Assembly (NCBI GenBank): GCA_030152125.1
Contig: JASLIR010000238.1
Coordinates: 1-14,027 of the forward strand
Direction: 5' to 3'
DNA length: 14,027 bases
DNA from: Alkanindiges sp.
GTDB lineage: Bacteria; Pseudomonadota; Gammaproteobacteria; Pseudomonadales; Moraxellaceae
Part shown: piece by piece, positions 1 through 7,576 of the stretch
How positions within the stretch are numbered: the stretch's first letter is position 1
Layout of the letters: every line of letters starts with the position of its first letter
The notes under the pieces: generated by a model
The model's input: the letters and a program-made list of their open reading frames with translations, nothing else
Told to the model about the DNA's origin: nothing
Databases searched by the model: none
Translations under genes and position numbers: made by a program

Positions 1-2
1 GC

Positions 3-854
3 TTTGGTTCGGAGTCGCGGCACTGGCTGCCCAATATCCTTCCCTTTATTCACCGTTATCAGTTTATCTTGCCAGACCTGCGCGGGTTTGGTCTATCGCA
101 TCATTTGCGTTTTAGCCAACCCAGTGCATTTAGGGATTATGCCGATGATTTGCATGCGGTGATTCAGTATTTGCAACTGGAGCGCTTTTATCTGGGGGGA
201 ATTTCCACTGGGGCTTACACCTGCCTGATGTACAACCACCTCTATGGCTTTCAGCAGGTAGAAAAATACCTGAACATTGAGCACTCAACCTGCTCAGTCA
301 ACCAGTTGCAGCCACATGGTTTATTCAGGGAAAAGCAGGAAGAAATTTTTAAGCATTTTAATGGGGTGCTTGCTTCGCTGCAGGGTGAACAACAACCCTT
401 AAATTACTGGCGTTTATCGCAAAATACCCGTTTAACCTTGCGCGATACCATGGCGGATTTGTTTAAGCGTTCGGTATATAGTCCACTGGGTAAGCAGGTG
501 ATTTCATCGGCACGCTATGGTGAAAAGCTGCTGGCAGGCAGCCTGTTTCCCATTGATAACCTGGATGCCTATTTTCACATCATGCAGTCATTTATGAACG
601 GCGAGGACACGCGGGAAGCCCTGGCGACAGTAAGCGCACCTATTTATATTATGGCTGGTAGCCGCTCGGAATTTTTTAGCGTTCAAGCGCATGAATCCAT
701 CCTGCAGCATGCCCCGCGTGCCAGCCTCACGGTATTTAAGCGCTCTGGACACATTCCCATTATTGACCGGCCTATTGCTTTTCAGCAGGAATTTACCCGC
801 TTTCTACAACAGCCGGCCAGCAAGTTCCGCAACAAGCACATTCGTTATGTATGA
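3..854 (+). CDS. Alpha/beta hydrolase fold protein, 5' truncated by the window edge
   Basis: The reading frame is open from the first bases of the window, so the true start lies upstream. The first in-frame ATG (69) falls inside the conserved segment ending LPDLRGFGLS, which follows the oxyanion loop in this fold, so it is not the start. The nucleophile elbow is GGISTGA, with Ser at nt 204-206. The catalytic His is in KRSGHIPIIDRP near the C-terminus. At the usual acid position after strand 6, where GxxD is expected, the sequence reads AGSRSEFF, so the acid is either the neighbouring Glu or lies elsewhere. A lid-like insert of about 100 residues separates nucleophile and acid. No signal peptide is visible in the available part. 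The substrate cannot be inferred; esterase, lipase and C-C hydrolase are all possible. No clear operon partner: about 140 bp with a promoter separates it from the next gene. Confidence 0.85.
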   Translation, partial: FGSESRHWLPNILPFIHRYQFILPDLRGFGLSHHLRFSQPSAFRDYADDLHAVIQYLQLERFYLGGISTGAYTCLMYNHLYGFQQVEKYLNIEHSTCSVNQLQPHGLFREKQEEIFKHFNGVLASLQGEQQPLNYWRLSQNTRLTLRDTMADLFKRSVYSPLGKQVISSARYGEKLLAGSLFPIDNLDAYFHIMQSFMNGEDTREALATVSAPIYIMAGSRSEFFSVQAHESILQHAPRASLTVFKRSGHIPIIDRPIAFQQEFTRFLQQPASKFRNKHIRYV

Positions 855-896
855 TGTTGTTTTAACTATGTGTAGGTGTTAAGTCTTTGTTTAATC

Positions 897-913
897 ACGA
901 CAAGTAGTGTCGT
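897..913. repeat. Small inverted repeat between hydrolase and DUF1963 genes
   Basis: ACGACA and TGTCGT form a perfect 6-bp inverted repeat around AGTAG. It lies 43 bp after the hydrolase stop and upstream of the next promoter. There is no T-run on either side, so it is not a convincing intrinsic terminator. It could be an operator or a minor 3'-end hairpin. Confidence 0.35.
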
Positions 914-930
914 TGTGTGGCGCAAGGGTA

Positions 931-959
931 CTGTCATGTTTGTCATTTATGATTAGAAT
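931..959 (+). promoter_or_regulatory. Probable sigma-70 promoter of the DUF1963 gene
   Basis: A -35-like CTGTCA (931-936, 4 of 6 matches to TTGACA) is separated by 17 bp from TAGAAT (954-959, 5 of 6 matches to TATAAT). Transcription would start near 966, about 30 nt before the ATG at 997. An AGG-containing ribosome binding site (ACAGG) precedes that ATG. Confidence 0.5.
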
Positions 960-996
960 AAACCGTGAAATACTACACTGATGACAGGCTAGAACA

Positions 997-1806
997 ATGA
1001 CGATTCATTTAAATACAGATTTACCAAGTATTCTAAAACCTTATCAGGCTTCTATTGCTGCAACCATTAAGCCCTTTATCCGTATTCAAACTGTGCCTGA
1101 TCAAGCATTAAAGCTATGGCAAAGCAAGTTTGGCGGCTTGCCCTACTTACCCAAAGAGTTTGCCTATCCAGCTGATGCGGAGGGAAATCCATTACGCTTG
1201 CTGGCGCAGTTAAATTTTGCTGAGTTGCCGAAGCTGGCCGAGTTTCCTGAACAGGGTATTTTACAGTTTTATATTGCAGCCGATGATGATTTATATGGTT
1301 TGAATTTTGATGACCAGTTTGAGCAGAATCAGTTTCGCGTGGTGTATTTTGAGCAGGTGATTAAAGATGAAAGCCAGTTGCACACGGATTTTAGTTTTCT
1401 TGCCCACAATGAAGAGGGGTTAACACCCATCACCGGTGCTTACGCATTGCGTTTTGAGCTGGCTGAAGCAGCTGTTTCGATTGGCGATGCCAATTTCTCC
1501 TCGCTGATGGGCCGTGAAGCCTATGATGATGCCGACGATGCGGATGATTTTTTTGAAGCCTATGACGACCAGTTTAATGGTGCGGGGCACAAGCTGGGTG
1601 GCTATCCCTTTTTTACCCAGGAAGACCCGCGTGAATACCAAAAGGAATTAAGGCCTTATATCCTGCTGTTCCAGATGGATACCGATAACAGTGAGGGCGT
1701 GGACATCATGTGGGGCGACAGTGGTGTAGCCAACTTCTTTATCCAACTGGAAGATCTGAAAAATAAAAACTTTAGCCGGGTGATGTATAACTGGGATTGT
1801 TATTGA
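997..1806 (+). CDS. DUF1963 / YwqG-family protein
   Basis: This 269-residue soluble protein matches the DUF1963 (YwqG-like) family, whose biochemical role is not established. The N-terminal part has the family's FGGLPYLPKEFAYP block (about 45-58), followed by LAQLNFAELP and the QGILQFYI strand. The C-terminal hallmark HKLGGYPFFTQEDPR is at about 198-212 and WGDSGVANFFI at about 239-249. Between the halves is a very acidic stretch (about 176-191) rich in Asp and Glu. There are no signal or membrane segments, so it is probably cytoplasmic. It appears to be monocistronic, with its own promoter upstream and a strong hairpin terminator immediately downstream. Family assignment is firm; function is unknown. 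Confidence 0.85.
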   Translation: MTIHLNTDLPSILKPYQASIAATIKPFIRIQTVPDQALKLWQSKFGGLPYLPKEFAYPADAEGNPLRLLAQLNFAELPKLAEFPEQGILQFYIAADDDLYGLNFDDQFEQNQFRVVYFEQVIKDESQLHTDFSFLAHNEEGLTPITGAYALRFELAEAAVSIGDANFSSLMGREAYDDADDADDFFEAYDDQFNGAGHKLGGYPFFTQEDPREYQKELRPYILLFQMDTDNSEGVDIMWGDSGVANFFIQLEDLKNKNFSRVMYNWDCY

Positions 1807-1820
1807 TTTACAGGTGGATA

Positions 1821-1849
1821 AAAAATCCCTGCTTAGCGCAGGGATTTTT
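1821..1849. terminator. Bidirectional intrinsic terminator
   Basis: A perfect 12-bp stem has arms AAAAATCCCTGC (1821-1832) and GCAGGGATTTTT (1838-1849) around the 5-nt loop TTAGC. The A-tract on one side and T-tract on the other let it terminate both the plus-strand DUF1963 gene (stop at 1806) and the minus-strand pirin gene (stop at 1872). Confidence 0.9.
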
Positions 1850-1871
1850 ATTGAATGAATTACTGCCTAAG

Positions 1872-2564
1872 TTAAGGCTTTGGTAAATCAAACCAGATTA
1901 AATGTGCATCGGTATCGGCGATAACCTGTGCATCACCGGCAAAGGCAATCGCATCGCCGGCCTGTATAATCTCATCATTTACCCGCACTTTGCCTTCAAT
2001 CACGTGCAGGTAATTAATGGCGCGTTCGGCTTTTAGCTCAAGCGTTTTGCCTTCGTGTACATACGTGGCAGAAATACTGGCATCCTGGCGGATAAACAGC
2101 GGGGTCTGATCCGTTGGCGATACAATTTTGTGCCACTGGTCCGGCTGCTCTTTCGGGTCAAGCTTAATCTGCTGGTAAGTGGGCGTTGCATTGCGCACAT
2201 TGGGATGCAGCCAGATTTGCAGCAAATGTACCGCCTCGTTGGAGTCGTTCATTTCGCTGTGTTCAACCCCGGTGCCAGCGCTCATCAGCTGCCATTCACC
2301 TGCAGTAATATGTTCCTTATTACCCATGGTGTCCTGATGGGTTAAGCGCCCGGACAGCACATAGGTTAGAATTTCCATATTATCGTGACCATGTTTGCCA
2401 AAACCACGCTGTGCAGCCACGGTATCGTCATTAATCACGCGTAGAACAGACACACCCATATAACGCGGGTCTTGCCAGCTGCCAAAGGAAAAGCTGTGGT
2501 AGGTATCCAGCCAGCCCATTTGTACGTGACCACGATTCTCGCTTTTATGGATATAACTATTCAT
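1872..2564 (-). CDS. Pirin family protein (bicupin)
   Basis: This 230-residue bicupin of the pirin/YhaK type has the N-terminal signature of pirins (HSFSFGSWQDPRYMG at about 23-37). The metal ligands known from human pirin are all present: His58 and His60 (GKHGHDNMEI), and His102 and Glu104 (GVEHSEM). A metal-containing N-terminal cupin is therefore expected. Bacterial homologues such as YhaK and PA-pirins are described variously as quercetinase-like or redox-sensing; no specific role can be chosen here. The start is well supported: GAGGG lies about 7 nt upstream of the ATG and a promoter lies at 2598-2625. It is convergent with the DUF1963 gene and divergent from the G3E GTPase gene. Confidence 0.92.
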   Translation of the reverse strand: MNSYIHKSENRGHVQMGWLDTYHSFSFGSWQDPRYMGVSVLRVINDDTVAAQRGFGKHGHDNMEILTYVLSGRLTHQDTMGNKEHITAGEWQLMSAGTGVEHSEMNDSNEAVHLLQIWLHPNVRNATPTYQQIKLDPKEQPDQWHKIVSPTDQTPLFIRQDASISATYVHEGKTLELKAERAINYLHVIEGKVRVNDEIIQAGDAIAFAGDAQVIADTDAHLIWFDLPKP

Positions 2565-2592
2565 CGTTGTGCCCTCAATATGTGTGTGGATA

Positions 2593-2623
2593 GTCTTATT
2601 ATGGGGATATTTATAAATAAGAC
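2593..2623. promoter_or_regulatory. Inverted repeat overlapping the pirin promoter (candidate operator)
   Basis: GTCTTATT (2593-2600) and AATAAGAC (2616-2623) form a perfect 8-bp inverted repeat with a 15-bp spacer. One arm overlaps the -10 element and the other overlaps the -35 element of the pirin promoter. A repressor bound here would block RNA polymerase. The cognate regulator is not identifiable in the window. Confidence 0.45.
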
Positions 2624-2625
2624 AA
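2598..2625 (-). promoter_or_regulatory. Pirin gene promoter
   Basis: On the minus strand, TTGTCT (2620-2625; -35) and CATAAT (2598-2603; -10, 5 of 6) are separated by 16 bp, placing the transcript start about 25-30 nt upstream of the pirin ATG. The promoter is almost exactly covered by the inverted repeat listed next. Confidence 0.55.
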
Positions 2626-2694
2626 TCTAATATAATTCATATTAAAGTTTAGATAAAATTAATAATAACAAAGCTGAATAATGCTCCGCTTAAT

Positions 2695-2709
2695 TGTTAT
2701 ACTATAACA
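2695..2709. promoter_or_regulatory. Zur (zinc uptake regulator) operator
   Basis: TGTTATA-C-TATAACA is a perfect 7-bp palindrome matching the core of the gammaproteobacterial Zur box (TGTTATAnTATAACA). The embedded TATACT (2698-2703) fits a -10 element, with a weak CTGAAT 18 bp upstream, so bound Zur would occlude the promoter. The operator lies 43 bp before the ATG of a COG0523 GTPase gene, a family repeatedly found in Zur regulons. Zur repression under zinc sufficiency is inferred. Confidence 0.85.
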
Positions 2710-2752
2710 GTTGGCATTGCCGCCAATATTAGATGAGTCGTGTGAGTGTAAG

Positions 2753-3766
2753 ATGCTGCAACCAATCATACAAGCTGTGCCCACCCATATTATTACCGGC
2801 TTTTTGGGGGCAGGAAAAACCACGCTGTTAAACGCCTTGTTGCAGCAAAAGCCAGCGGGTGAAACCTGGGCAGTGCTGATGAATGAGTTTGGCCGTATCG
2901 GGGTGGATCAGGCATTAATTAGCCAGCAGCAGGGTATTGCCATAAAGGAAGTACTGGGTGGCTGTTTGTGCTGTACCAGCCAGTTGCCCATGCAGGTGGC
3001 ACTGGCCAGGTTACTCAGCAGTGCCAAACCGGACCGGCTGTTTATCGAGCCTACCGGCATGGGGCATCCAGACCAGCTGATTGAGCAGTTGAGTGAGTCA
3101 CACTGGCAAAAAGCCTTATCCCTGCGTGCAGTAGTAAGCGTGGTCAACGGTTGTGCCTTGCAGGATAGCCGTATGACCGAACACGATATTTTTAGCTCGC
3201 AGGTACAAGTGGCAGATATACTGCTGGTGTCCAATTCAGCCGCCATGACGGCGGCAGATCAACAGGCATTGACAGCGTTATGCAGCCGCTTCCATAAACA
3301 GCCACAACAGCTGCATTTGATTGAGCAGGGGCAGATTAGTTTTAGTGTGATTGATCAGCCACGACCCAGTACCAACACCCATAAACGGCCTTTATTGCAC
3401 CCGGTTAATCGGCCTGTTGCTGTTGAGGCAACTGATGTGCAGGATGCCGCCGAACTCCCCCTGCCGTATCATTATGTAGAGCAGGCATCCGGGCAGGAAG
3501 TAGGTGGCTGGCGGCTACCGGGCGATTGGGTATTTGACCGCAACCAGCTACTCAATTGTCTTATGGATGAACAGCATTGGCTGCGTATTAAAGGCATTTT
3601 GCAGGTGGAAGATGGCTGGGTGTCGCTAAACCTGGTGCCCTATACCATGCGCTTTAATGGCTATGAGGGCTTTAGTGATAACCGGCTGGAAATTATTGGA
3701 GAGCCGGGCAGGGACTGGGTAGGATTGGAGCAGCGCTTACTGGCTTGTTTGATTAAACAGGCTTAA
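2753..3766 (+). CDS. yeiR: YeiR-type G3E GTPase (COG0523 metallochaperone), Zur-regulated
   Basis: COG0523 proteins are GTPases that deliver or manage metal ions; Zur-controlled members act in zinc limitation. With the start at ATG 2753 (337 residues) the features are: Walker A GFLGAGKTT (16-24), VLMNEFGRIGVD (41-52), the zinc-binding CxCC motif GGCLCC (69-74, Cys71/73/74), the EPTG Walker B/switch II region (99-102), and a C-terminal CobW_C domain with GGWRLPGDWVFDR followed by WLRIKGIL. The resemblance is closest to E. coli YeiR (AVLMNEFG, LPMQV, KPDRLFIEPTG). The guanine-specificity NKxD motif is replaced by SNSA (about 160-163), so nucleotide preference may be altered. A TTG at 2711 would extend the frame upstream, but it abuts the Zur operator and lies at the probable transcript start, so ATG 2753 is preferred. 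It is convergent with the next gene, 12 bp apart. Confidence 0.9.
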   Translation: MLQPIIQAVPTHIITGFLGAGKTTLLNALLQQKPAGETWAVLMNEFGRIGVDQALISQQQGIAIKEVLGGCLCCTSQLPMQVALARLLSSAKPDRLFIEPTGMGHPDQLIEQLSESHWQKALSLRAVVSVVNGCALQDSRMTEHDIFSSQVQVADILLVSNSAAMTAADQQALTALCSRFHKQPQQLHLIEQGQISFSVIDQPRPSTNTHKRPLLHPVNRPVAVEATDVQDAAELPLPYHYVEQASGQEVGGWRLPGDWVFDRNQLLNCLMDEQHWLRIKGILQVEDGWVSLNLVPYTMRFNGYEGFSDNRLEIIGEPGRDWVGLEQRLLACLIKQA

Positions 3767-3778
3767 ATAAGCGCCCGA

Positions 3779-4228
3779 TCATTCTCTTGCGCGCTGATAG
3801 CGCCGGGATAGATTGATGGATACTGCGTAAAGAGCTGTAGTGGCAATTGCGATTGGGGCAATATAAATCAACCCGCCTAATAAGCTAAAGCCAAACAGGT
3901 CAAGGATATTCATAAAGGGTATGGGTTTATCTGCTGGAATATAGCGGCAGGTTTTTAAGCAGCCCACCACAACAATACCAATACTGCAGGAGATATCCAG
4001 ATTAAGCAGGATCTTTAGAGGTAAAAACAATTTCACACGCAAGCTCGCTACTGCCAGAGCAAGCGATAAAATGATGACTAGCCCCACAAACTGTGAAGTA
4101 TAAGTACCAGCAATGGTGCGGGTAATCAACCCATAGTGATAGGTGAGGAGTAACAGGGACGCGCCTAGCGTGAAACTCAGGTTCCATGCCCATTGCTGAT
4201 CTTCCTGAATACTGAGTTTCAGCTTCAT
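3779..4228 (-). CDS. Small four-helix membrane protein of unknown function
   Basis: I do not recognise this 149-residue protein. It has about four hydrophobic segments (roughly 13-33, 40-62, 66-92 and 105-138), a short polar N-terminus and a basic C-terminal tail (SRRYQRARE), consistent with an inner-membrane protein. Two Cys flank the KT pair in the loop after the third segment (VGCLKTCRYIP). AAGG lies about 10 nt before the ATG. The gene begins 29 bp downstream of the GST-like gene on the same strand and is probably cotranscribed with it. Confidence 0.65.
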   Translation of the reverse strand: MKLKLSIQEDQQWAWNLSFTLGASLLLLTYHYGLITRTIAGTYTSQFVGLVIILSLALAVASLRVKLFLPLKILLNLDISCSIGIVVVGCLKTCRYIPADKPIPFMNILDLFGFSLLGGLIYIAPIAIATTALYAVSINLSRRYQRARE

Positions 4229-4257
4229 GGGGTTTAAACCTTAAAGAAGCCGGTTAT

Positions 4258-4926
4258 TTATACAAAATCATAAGGCCCGCCTTTTTCCAGCGCACGCTGA
4301 TAGGCCGGGCGGGCATGGATACGCTTTAAAAAATCTGCCAGATGCGGGCGGCTGCTATTCAGCCCGCCACGCTGGCTGGCGGCTTCCAGCGGAAAGCTCA
4401 TCTGGATATCTGCAGCGCTTAGTTCATTACCGACAAACCAGCCGGTTTTCTGGATTTCTGATTCCAGATAATCCAGGTGCAGCTTGATTTGCGGATTGAT
4501 AAAGCTGCTTTTTACCTTGCTGGCAATGCCCTTGGCAATTGGTTTTACAAAGAAAGGCATGGGGCTGCTTTCCATCTTGTCAAACACCAGCTTTAACAGC
4601 AGCGGTGGCATGGCAGAGCCTTCGGAATAGTGCATCCAGTAGTCGTAGCGCAAACGTTCTGGTGTGCCCACAGCTGGTGCCAGGCGGCCATTACCATAGG
4701 TATTTACCAGATAATTAATGATGTTGGCGGATTCTGCCAGTACCAGATCACCATCGGTGACCACAGGCGATTTACCCAGCGGGTGAATCTGTTTTAGCTC
4801 TGGTGGTGCCAGCATGGTTTTGGGGTCACGCTGATAAAACTTAATCTGGTACTCCAGCCCCAGTTCTTCCAGTAGCCATAAAATGCGCTGCGAGCGGGAG
4901 TTATTCAGGTGGTGTACGGTAATCAT
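4258..4926 (-). CDS. Glutathione S-transferase family protein
   Basis: A 222-residue cytosolic GST-like protein. The N-terminal thioredoxin fold starts MITVHHLNNSRSQRILWLLEEL, with Ser10 and Ser12 in the place of the catalytic Ser/Tyr. The cis-Pro loop is GKSPVV (51-56) and the gamma-glutamyl-binding ES pair is at 65-66 (LAESANIINYL). The all-alpha C-terminal domain contains the usual N-capping region near FVGNELSAADIQMSFPLE. The start was chosen at ATG 4926 because AAGGA lies 8 nt upstream and the protein then begins as family members do; an upstream in-frame ATG (4956) adds ten residues of no family character. The substrate is unknown. It lies 149 bp downstream of lnt and 29 bp upstream of the membrane-protein gene. 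Confidence 0.88.
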   Translation of the reverse strand: MITVHHLNNSRSQRILWLLEELGLEYQIKFYQRDPKTMLAPPELKQIHPLGKSPVVTDGDLVLAESANIINYLVNTYGNGRLAPAVGTPERLRYDYWMHYSEGSAMPPLLLKLVFDKMESSPMPFFVKPIAKGIASKVKSSFINPQIKLHLDYLESEIQKTGWFVGNELSAADIQMSFPLEAASQRGGLNSSRPHLADFLKRIHARPAYQRALEKGGPYDFV

Positions 4927-5031
4927 TAAGAAATTCCTTGAAAAGCGCTTGTCCATTAAAGCAGTAATGAGGGCATAGCTACCCTGCAGGGCTGGTAATA
5001 CAGATGAGTAGGGCGACAGATACGGAGACTG

Positions 5032-5064
5032 TGTGTCCGGCAGAATGTGGTTTTGCCGGACACA
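5032..5064. repeat. Long hairpin between lnt and the GST gene
   Basis: TGTGTCCGGC (5032-5041) pairs perfectly with GCCGGACACA (5055-5064). Four inner pairs, including one G-T, extend the stem to 14 bp around the loop TGTGG. The hairpin begins 12 nt downstream of the lnt stop. It lacks a clear T-run on the minus strand, so it may protect the corC-lnt mRNA 3' end, act as an imperfect terminator, or be a dispersed repeat. Confidence 0.6.
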
Positions 5065-5075
5065 TACCGATTTAT

Positions 5076-6641
5076 TTAACGTCTTCTGGCTTTGGTCTGT
5101 GCCTTGGCGGCAAAGCCCAGTAGCAGCAATAGGCTACTTAAAATCAGGATTGGCCAGTCACCAAAACGCATATAGGGCGTTTCGCCCTGCATGGCAGGCA
5201 AGTCACCACGCAGGATCAGGCGTTCATCATGCGCTGCCTGTTTTACAATATGGCCCTGGTCATTAATAAATGCAGTCACACCGGTGTTGGTGCCGCGAAT
5301 AAACCAGCGTCCGGTTTCCTTGGCGCGCATTTGTACCATTTGCAGGTGTTGCCATGGGCCATCACTGCCCTTAAACCAGGCATCGTTGGATACCGTGATC
5401 ATAAAGTCAGTGCCACGGGCATTCAGGCGGGTCAGGTTAGGATAGGCCACTTCGTAGCAAATAGCTGCACCCAATTTATGTCCTTTCACCATCAATGGTG
5501 CCTGGCCTTTGTCACCAGCGGTAAAGCTTTCACCCAGCACTGTATCGTGCAGGGCTGGCAATACATCCAGAAAACCGCGCAGGGGAACATATTCGCCAAA
5601 GGGTACCAGTCGCTGCTTTTTATAAATACCGGGGGTTTGCGCATCCAGGTTGATAATACTGTTGTAAAACGGTGGATAGCCGTGTTTGTCCAGCACGTTA
5701 CTGTCATGGTCCAGATACGGTACGCTGGTCATCCAGGTAGTGTTGTAATCACGGGCTATTTGCGCAGTATTGATAATAAACTCGGCAGCATCGGTCTGGA
5801 ACATGGGAATGGCTGACTCCGGCCATACCACCAGGTCACGCCCCCATTCCGACAGGCTGAGGCTATGGTAAATATCCAGCGTCTTCTGCTGGTATTCCAC
5901 CAGCCACTTCAGGTCTTGCGGAATATTGCCCTGAATCAGCGATACAGTGAGCGGCTTGCTGTTTTTAGGTGTTGTCCAGTGTACATAGCCCAGCCCAACG
6001 GCAACAACGCACAGGGCAAGGCTGGGGAATAGCCAGAAAAACCGGCCGCGTATGACTTCTACCAGACTGCCAGCCAGAAATACCACCACAAAGGACACGG
6101 CAAAAATACCCGCTACCGGGGCAAAGTTATCCAGTTGGTAGGTGGTAAAGGCGTAACCGGCAAACAACCAGGGGAAGCCGGTCAGAATCCAGGTTTTTAC
6201 CCATTCGGTCAAAATCCACAATGGGGCAAAGGTCAGCGGGCTTTCGCCAAAAAAGCGGCGGTATAATGCGGCTTGTGCGCCATTAAACAGGCCCATGGCC
6301 AGGCCGACAAAGGCAATCATGGCTACGCCCACGGCAGCGCTGATATTGCCGTACACATGAATGGAGGTATACAGCCAGAAAGCACCTACCGTCCATAAGC
6401 CAAAGCCATAGCTGTGACCAATCAGAAACGCCTGTTTGCCAGAGCGTTCATGCAGCAGAAAGTAGAAAATGGCAGGCGATAAAATAGCCAGTGGCCAGCA
6501 GTGGTAAGGCGATAAAGCCAAAGGGAACAATGCACCAGCCAGCATGGCAAAAATCATGGCGCTAATCAGCGGCATGGGCTTTTTTTTCTCGTTTTTGGCG
6601 GGTCGCTGGCGCTGGGTGAGTCGCTCGAATACGCTTCTCAT
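5076..6641 (-). CDS. lnt: Apolipoprotein N-acyltransferase
   Basis: Lnt transfers the third acyl chain to the N-terminal diacylglyceryl-cysteine of bacterial lipoproteins, at the periplasmic side of the inner membrane. It has 521 residues, close to the E. coli enzyme. An N-terminal block of about six to seven membrane helices (about 25-225) is followed by a periplasmic nitrilase-type domain and a last helix at about 495-512. The catalytic triad is in place: Glu275 (VVWPESAIPM), Lys342 (KQRLVPFGEYVP) and Cys395 (GAAICYEVAYPN). A Lys/Arg-rich N-terminus precedes helix 1. The start overlaps the corC stop by 4 bp (ATGA), so the two are cotranscribed and probably translationally coupled. The adjacent order corC-lnt is common in proteobacteria. 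Confidence 0.97.
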   Translation of the reverse strand: MRSVFERLTQRQRPAKNEKKKPMPLISAMIFAMLAGALFPLALSPYHCWPLAILSPAIFYFLLHERSGKQAFLIGHSYGFGLWTVGAFWLYTSIHVYGNISAAVGVAMIAFVGLAMGLFNGAQAALYRRFFGESPLTFAPLWILTEWVKTWILTGFPWLFAGYAFTTYQLDNFAPVAGIFAVSFVVVFLAGSLVEVIRGRFFWLFPSLALCVVAVGLGYVHWTTPKNSKPLTVSLIQGNIPQDLKWLVEYQQKTLDIYHSLSLSEWGRDLVVWPESAIPMFQTDAAEFIINTAQIARDYNTTWMTSVPYLDHDSNVLDKHGYPPFYNSIINLDAQTPGIYKKQRLVPFGEYVPLRGFLDVLPALHDTVLGESFTAGDKGQAPLMVKGHKLGAAICYEVAYPNLTRLNARGTDFMITVSNDAWFKGSDGPWQHLQMVQMRAKETGRWFIRGTNTGVTAFINDQGHIVKQAAHDERLILRGDLPAMQGETPYMRFGDWPILILSSLLLLLGFAAKAQTKARRR

Positions 6642-7471
6642 GCACGCACGGCCCTGATCAGGCTGATACTGCGGGCGTCGGCTTTAATAATTTTAAACAG
6701 CCAGTCTTCCAGCTCTACAATCTGTCCTTCCAGATCACTCACCAGGCCAATCTCCTGTAATAACAAACCACCAATGGTTTCTACTTCTTCTGCCGAAAAG
6801 TCGGCGTTCAGTACATCATTAAAATGTTCAATAGGGGTTAGTGCCTGCACCACCCATGCACCGGACACTTCATGGTCAGGAATAATATATTCAGCCAGCG
6901 GGTCATAAAGATCGTGCTCGTCGCCAATCTCGCCCACAATTTCTTCCAGCAGGTCTTCCAGCGTCACAATGCCGGAGGTAGTGCCGTATTCATCAATCAC
7001 AATGGCAATGTGGGTTTGCGTATGCTTGAGCATGCGCAATACCTGATCGGAACGGGCTGTTTCCGGTACATACACCGGCAGGCGTATCAGGTTTTTAACC
7101 TTGATGCCTTCATGCTGGCCTACCAGCACCGGCAGTAAATCTTTAGCAAGTAGGATGCCAACTACGCTGTCCTGTTCGGTTTCGGAAAATACCGGAAAGC
7201 GTGAGTGGGCAGATTGAATCAGGGCAGGCAAAATATCCAGTAATTCATCATCTTCACTCAGGCTGACCAGTGCTGGCCGCGGGGTCATGATTTCCCGGAT
7301 TTGGGTGGCTGGCAGGTCTAGTACGCCTTCCAGCATATCTACGGTGTCCGGTTCCAGAAACTGTCTGGAATCCTGCACCAGTTTCATCAGTTCATCTCTG
7401 GTTTCTGGTGCCGTAGATAGCCATTTTTTTAAGCCACGCATCGCCCACGACGGACTGGGTTCCTCTCGCAT
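6638..7471 (-). CDS. corC: CorC/YbeX-type CBS-pair protein
   Basis: A 277-residue homologue of E. coli CorC (YbeX), implicated in Mg2+/Co2+ efflux and in envelope or ribosome stress. It lacks the membrane DUF21 domain of larger relatives. A conserved N-terminal segment [29 protein letters not shown] is followed by two CBS domains (about 58-120 and 125-185, with [45 protein letters not shown]) and a C-terminal CorC_HlyC domain (about 195-275, with [13 protein letters not shown]). The ATG at 7471 is preferred to an in-frame TTG at 7483; GAG lies 7 nt upstream. A minus-strand TATGAT (7510-7515) could be its -10 element, but no good -35 accompanies it. First gene of the corC-lnt pair; no ybeZ/ybeY neighbours. 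Confidence 0.95.
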   Translation of the reverse strand: MREEPSPSWAMRGLKKWLSTAPETRDELMKLVQDSRQFLEPDTVDMLEGVLDLPATQIREIMTPRPALVSLSEDDELLDILPALIQSAHSRFPVFSETEQDSVVGILLAKDLLPVLVGQHEGIKVKNLIRLPVYVPETARSDQVLRMLKHTQTHIAIVIDEYGTTSGIVTLEDLLEEIVGEIGDEHDLYDPLAEYIIPDHEVSGAWVVQALTPIEHFNDVLNADFSAEEVETIGGLLLQEIGLVSDLEGQIVELEDWLFKIIKADARSISLIRAVRA

Positions 7472-7576
7472 TTTGAGTCTCAAAATAAAAAATAAAAATC
7501 TGCAAGGTTATCATAGCCAAGCTTGGTTGCACTTGCATTAAGAGTTGTAGCACGCCCTCAGACCAAAGTCACCATT

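Noticed and set aside
2628..2644. TAATAT-N5-ATATTA inverted repeat near the Zur operator
   Set aside because: Composed only of A and T in an A+T-rich stretch, where such symmetry is expected by chance.
2711..2752. TTG start giving 14 extra residues with a CxC pair for the G3E GTPase
   Set aside because: The codon abuts the Zur operator and the likely transcript start, and the extra residues do not resemble the N-terminus of YeiR-type proteins.
5229..5816. 195-codon open frame on the plus strand inside lnt
   Set aside because: It is antisense to a fully conserved lnt gene with intact catalytic residues and shows no recognisable family or ribosome binding site.
7517..7526. CCAAGCTTGG palindrome upstream of corC
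   Set aside because: A 10-bp self-complementary sequence with no loop and no repeat partner; short enough to be chance.
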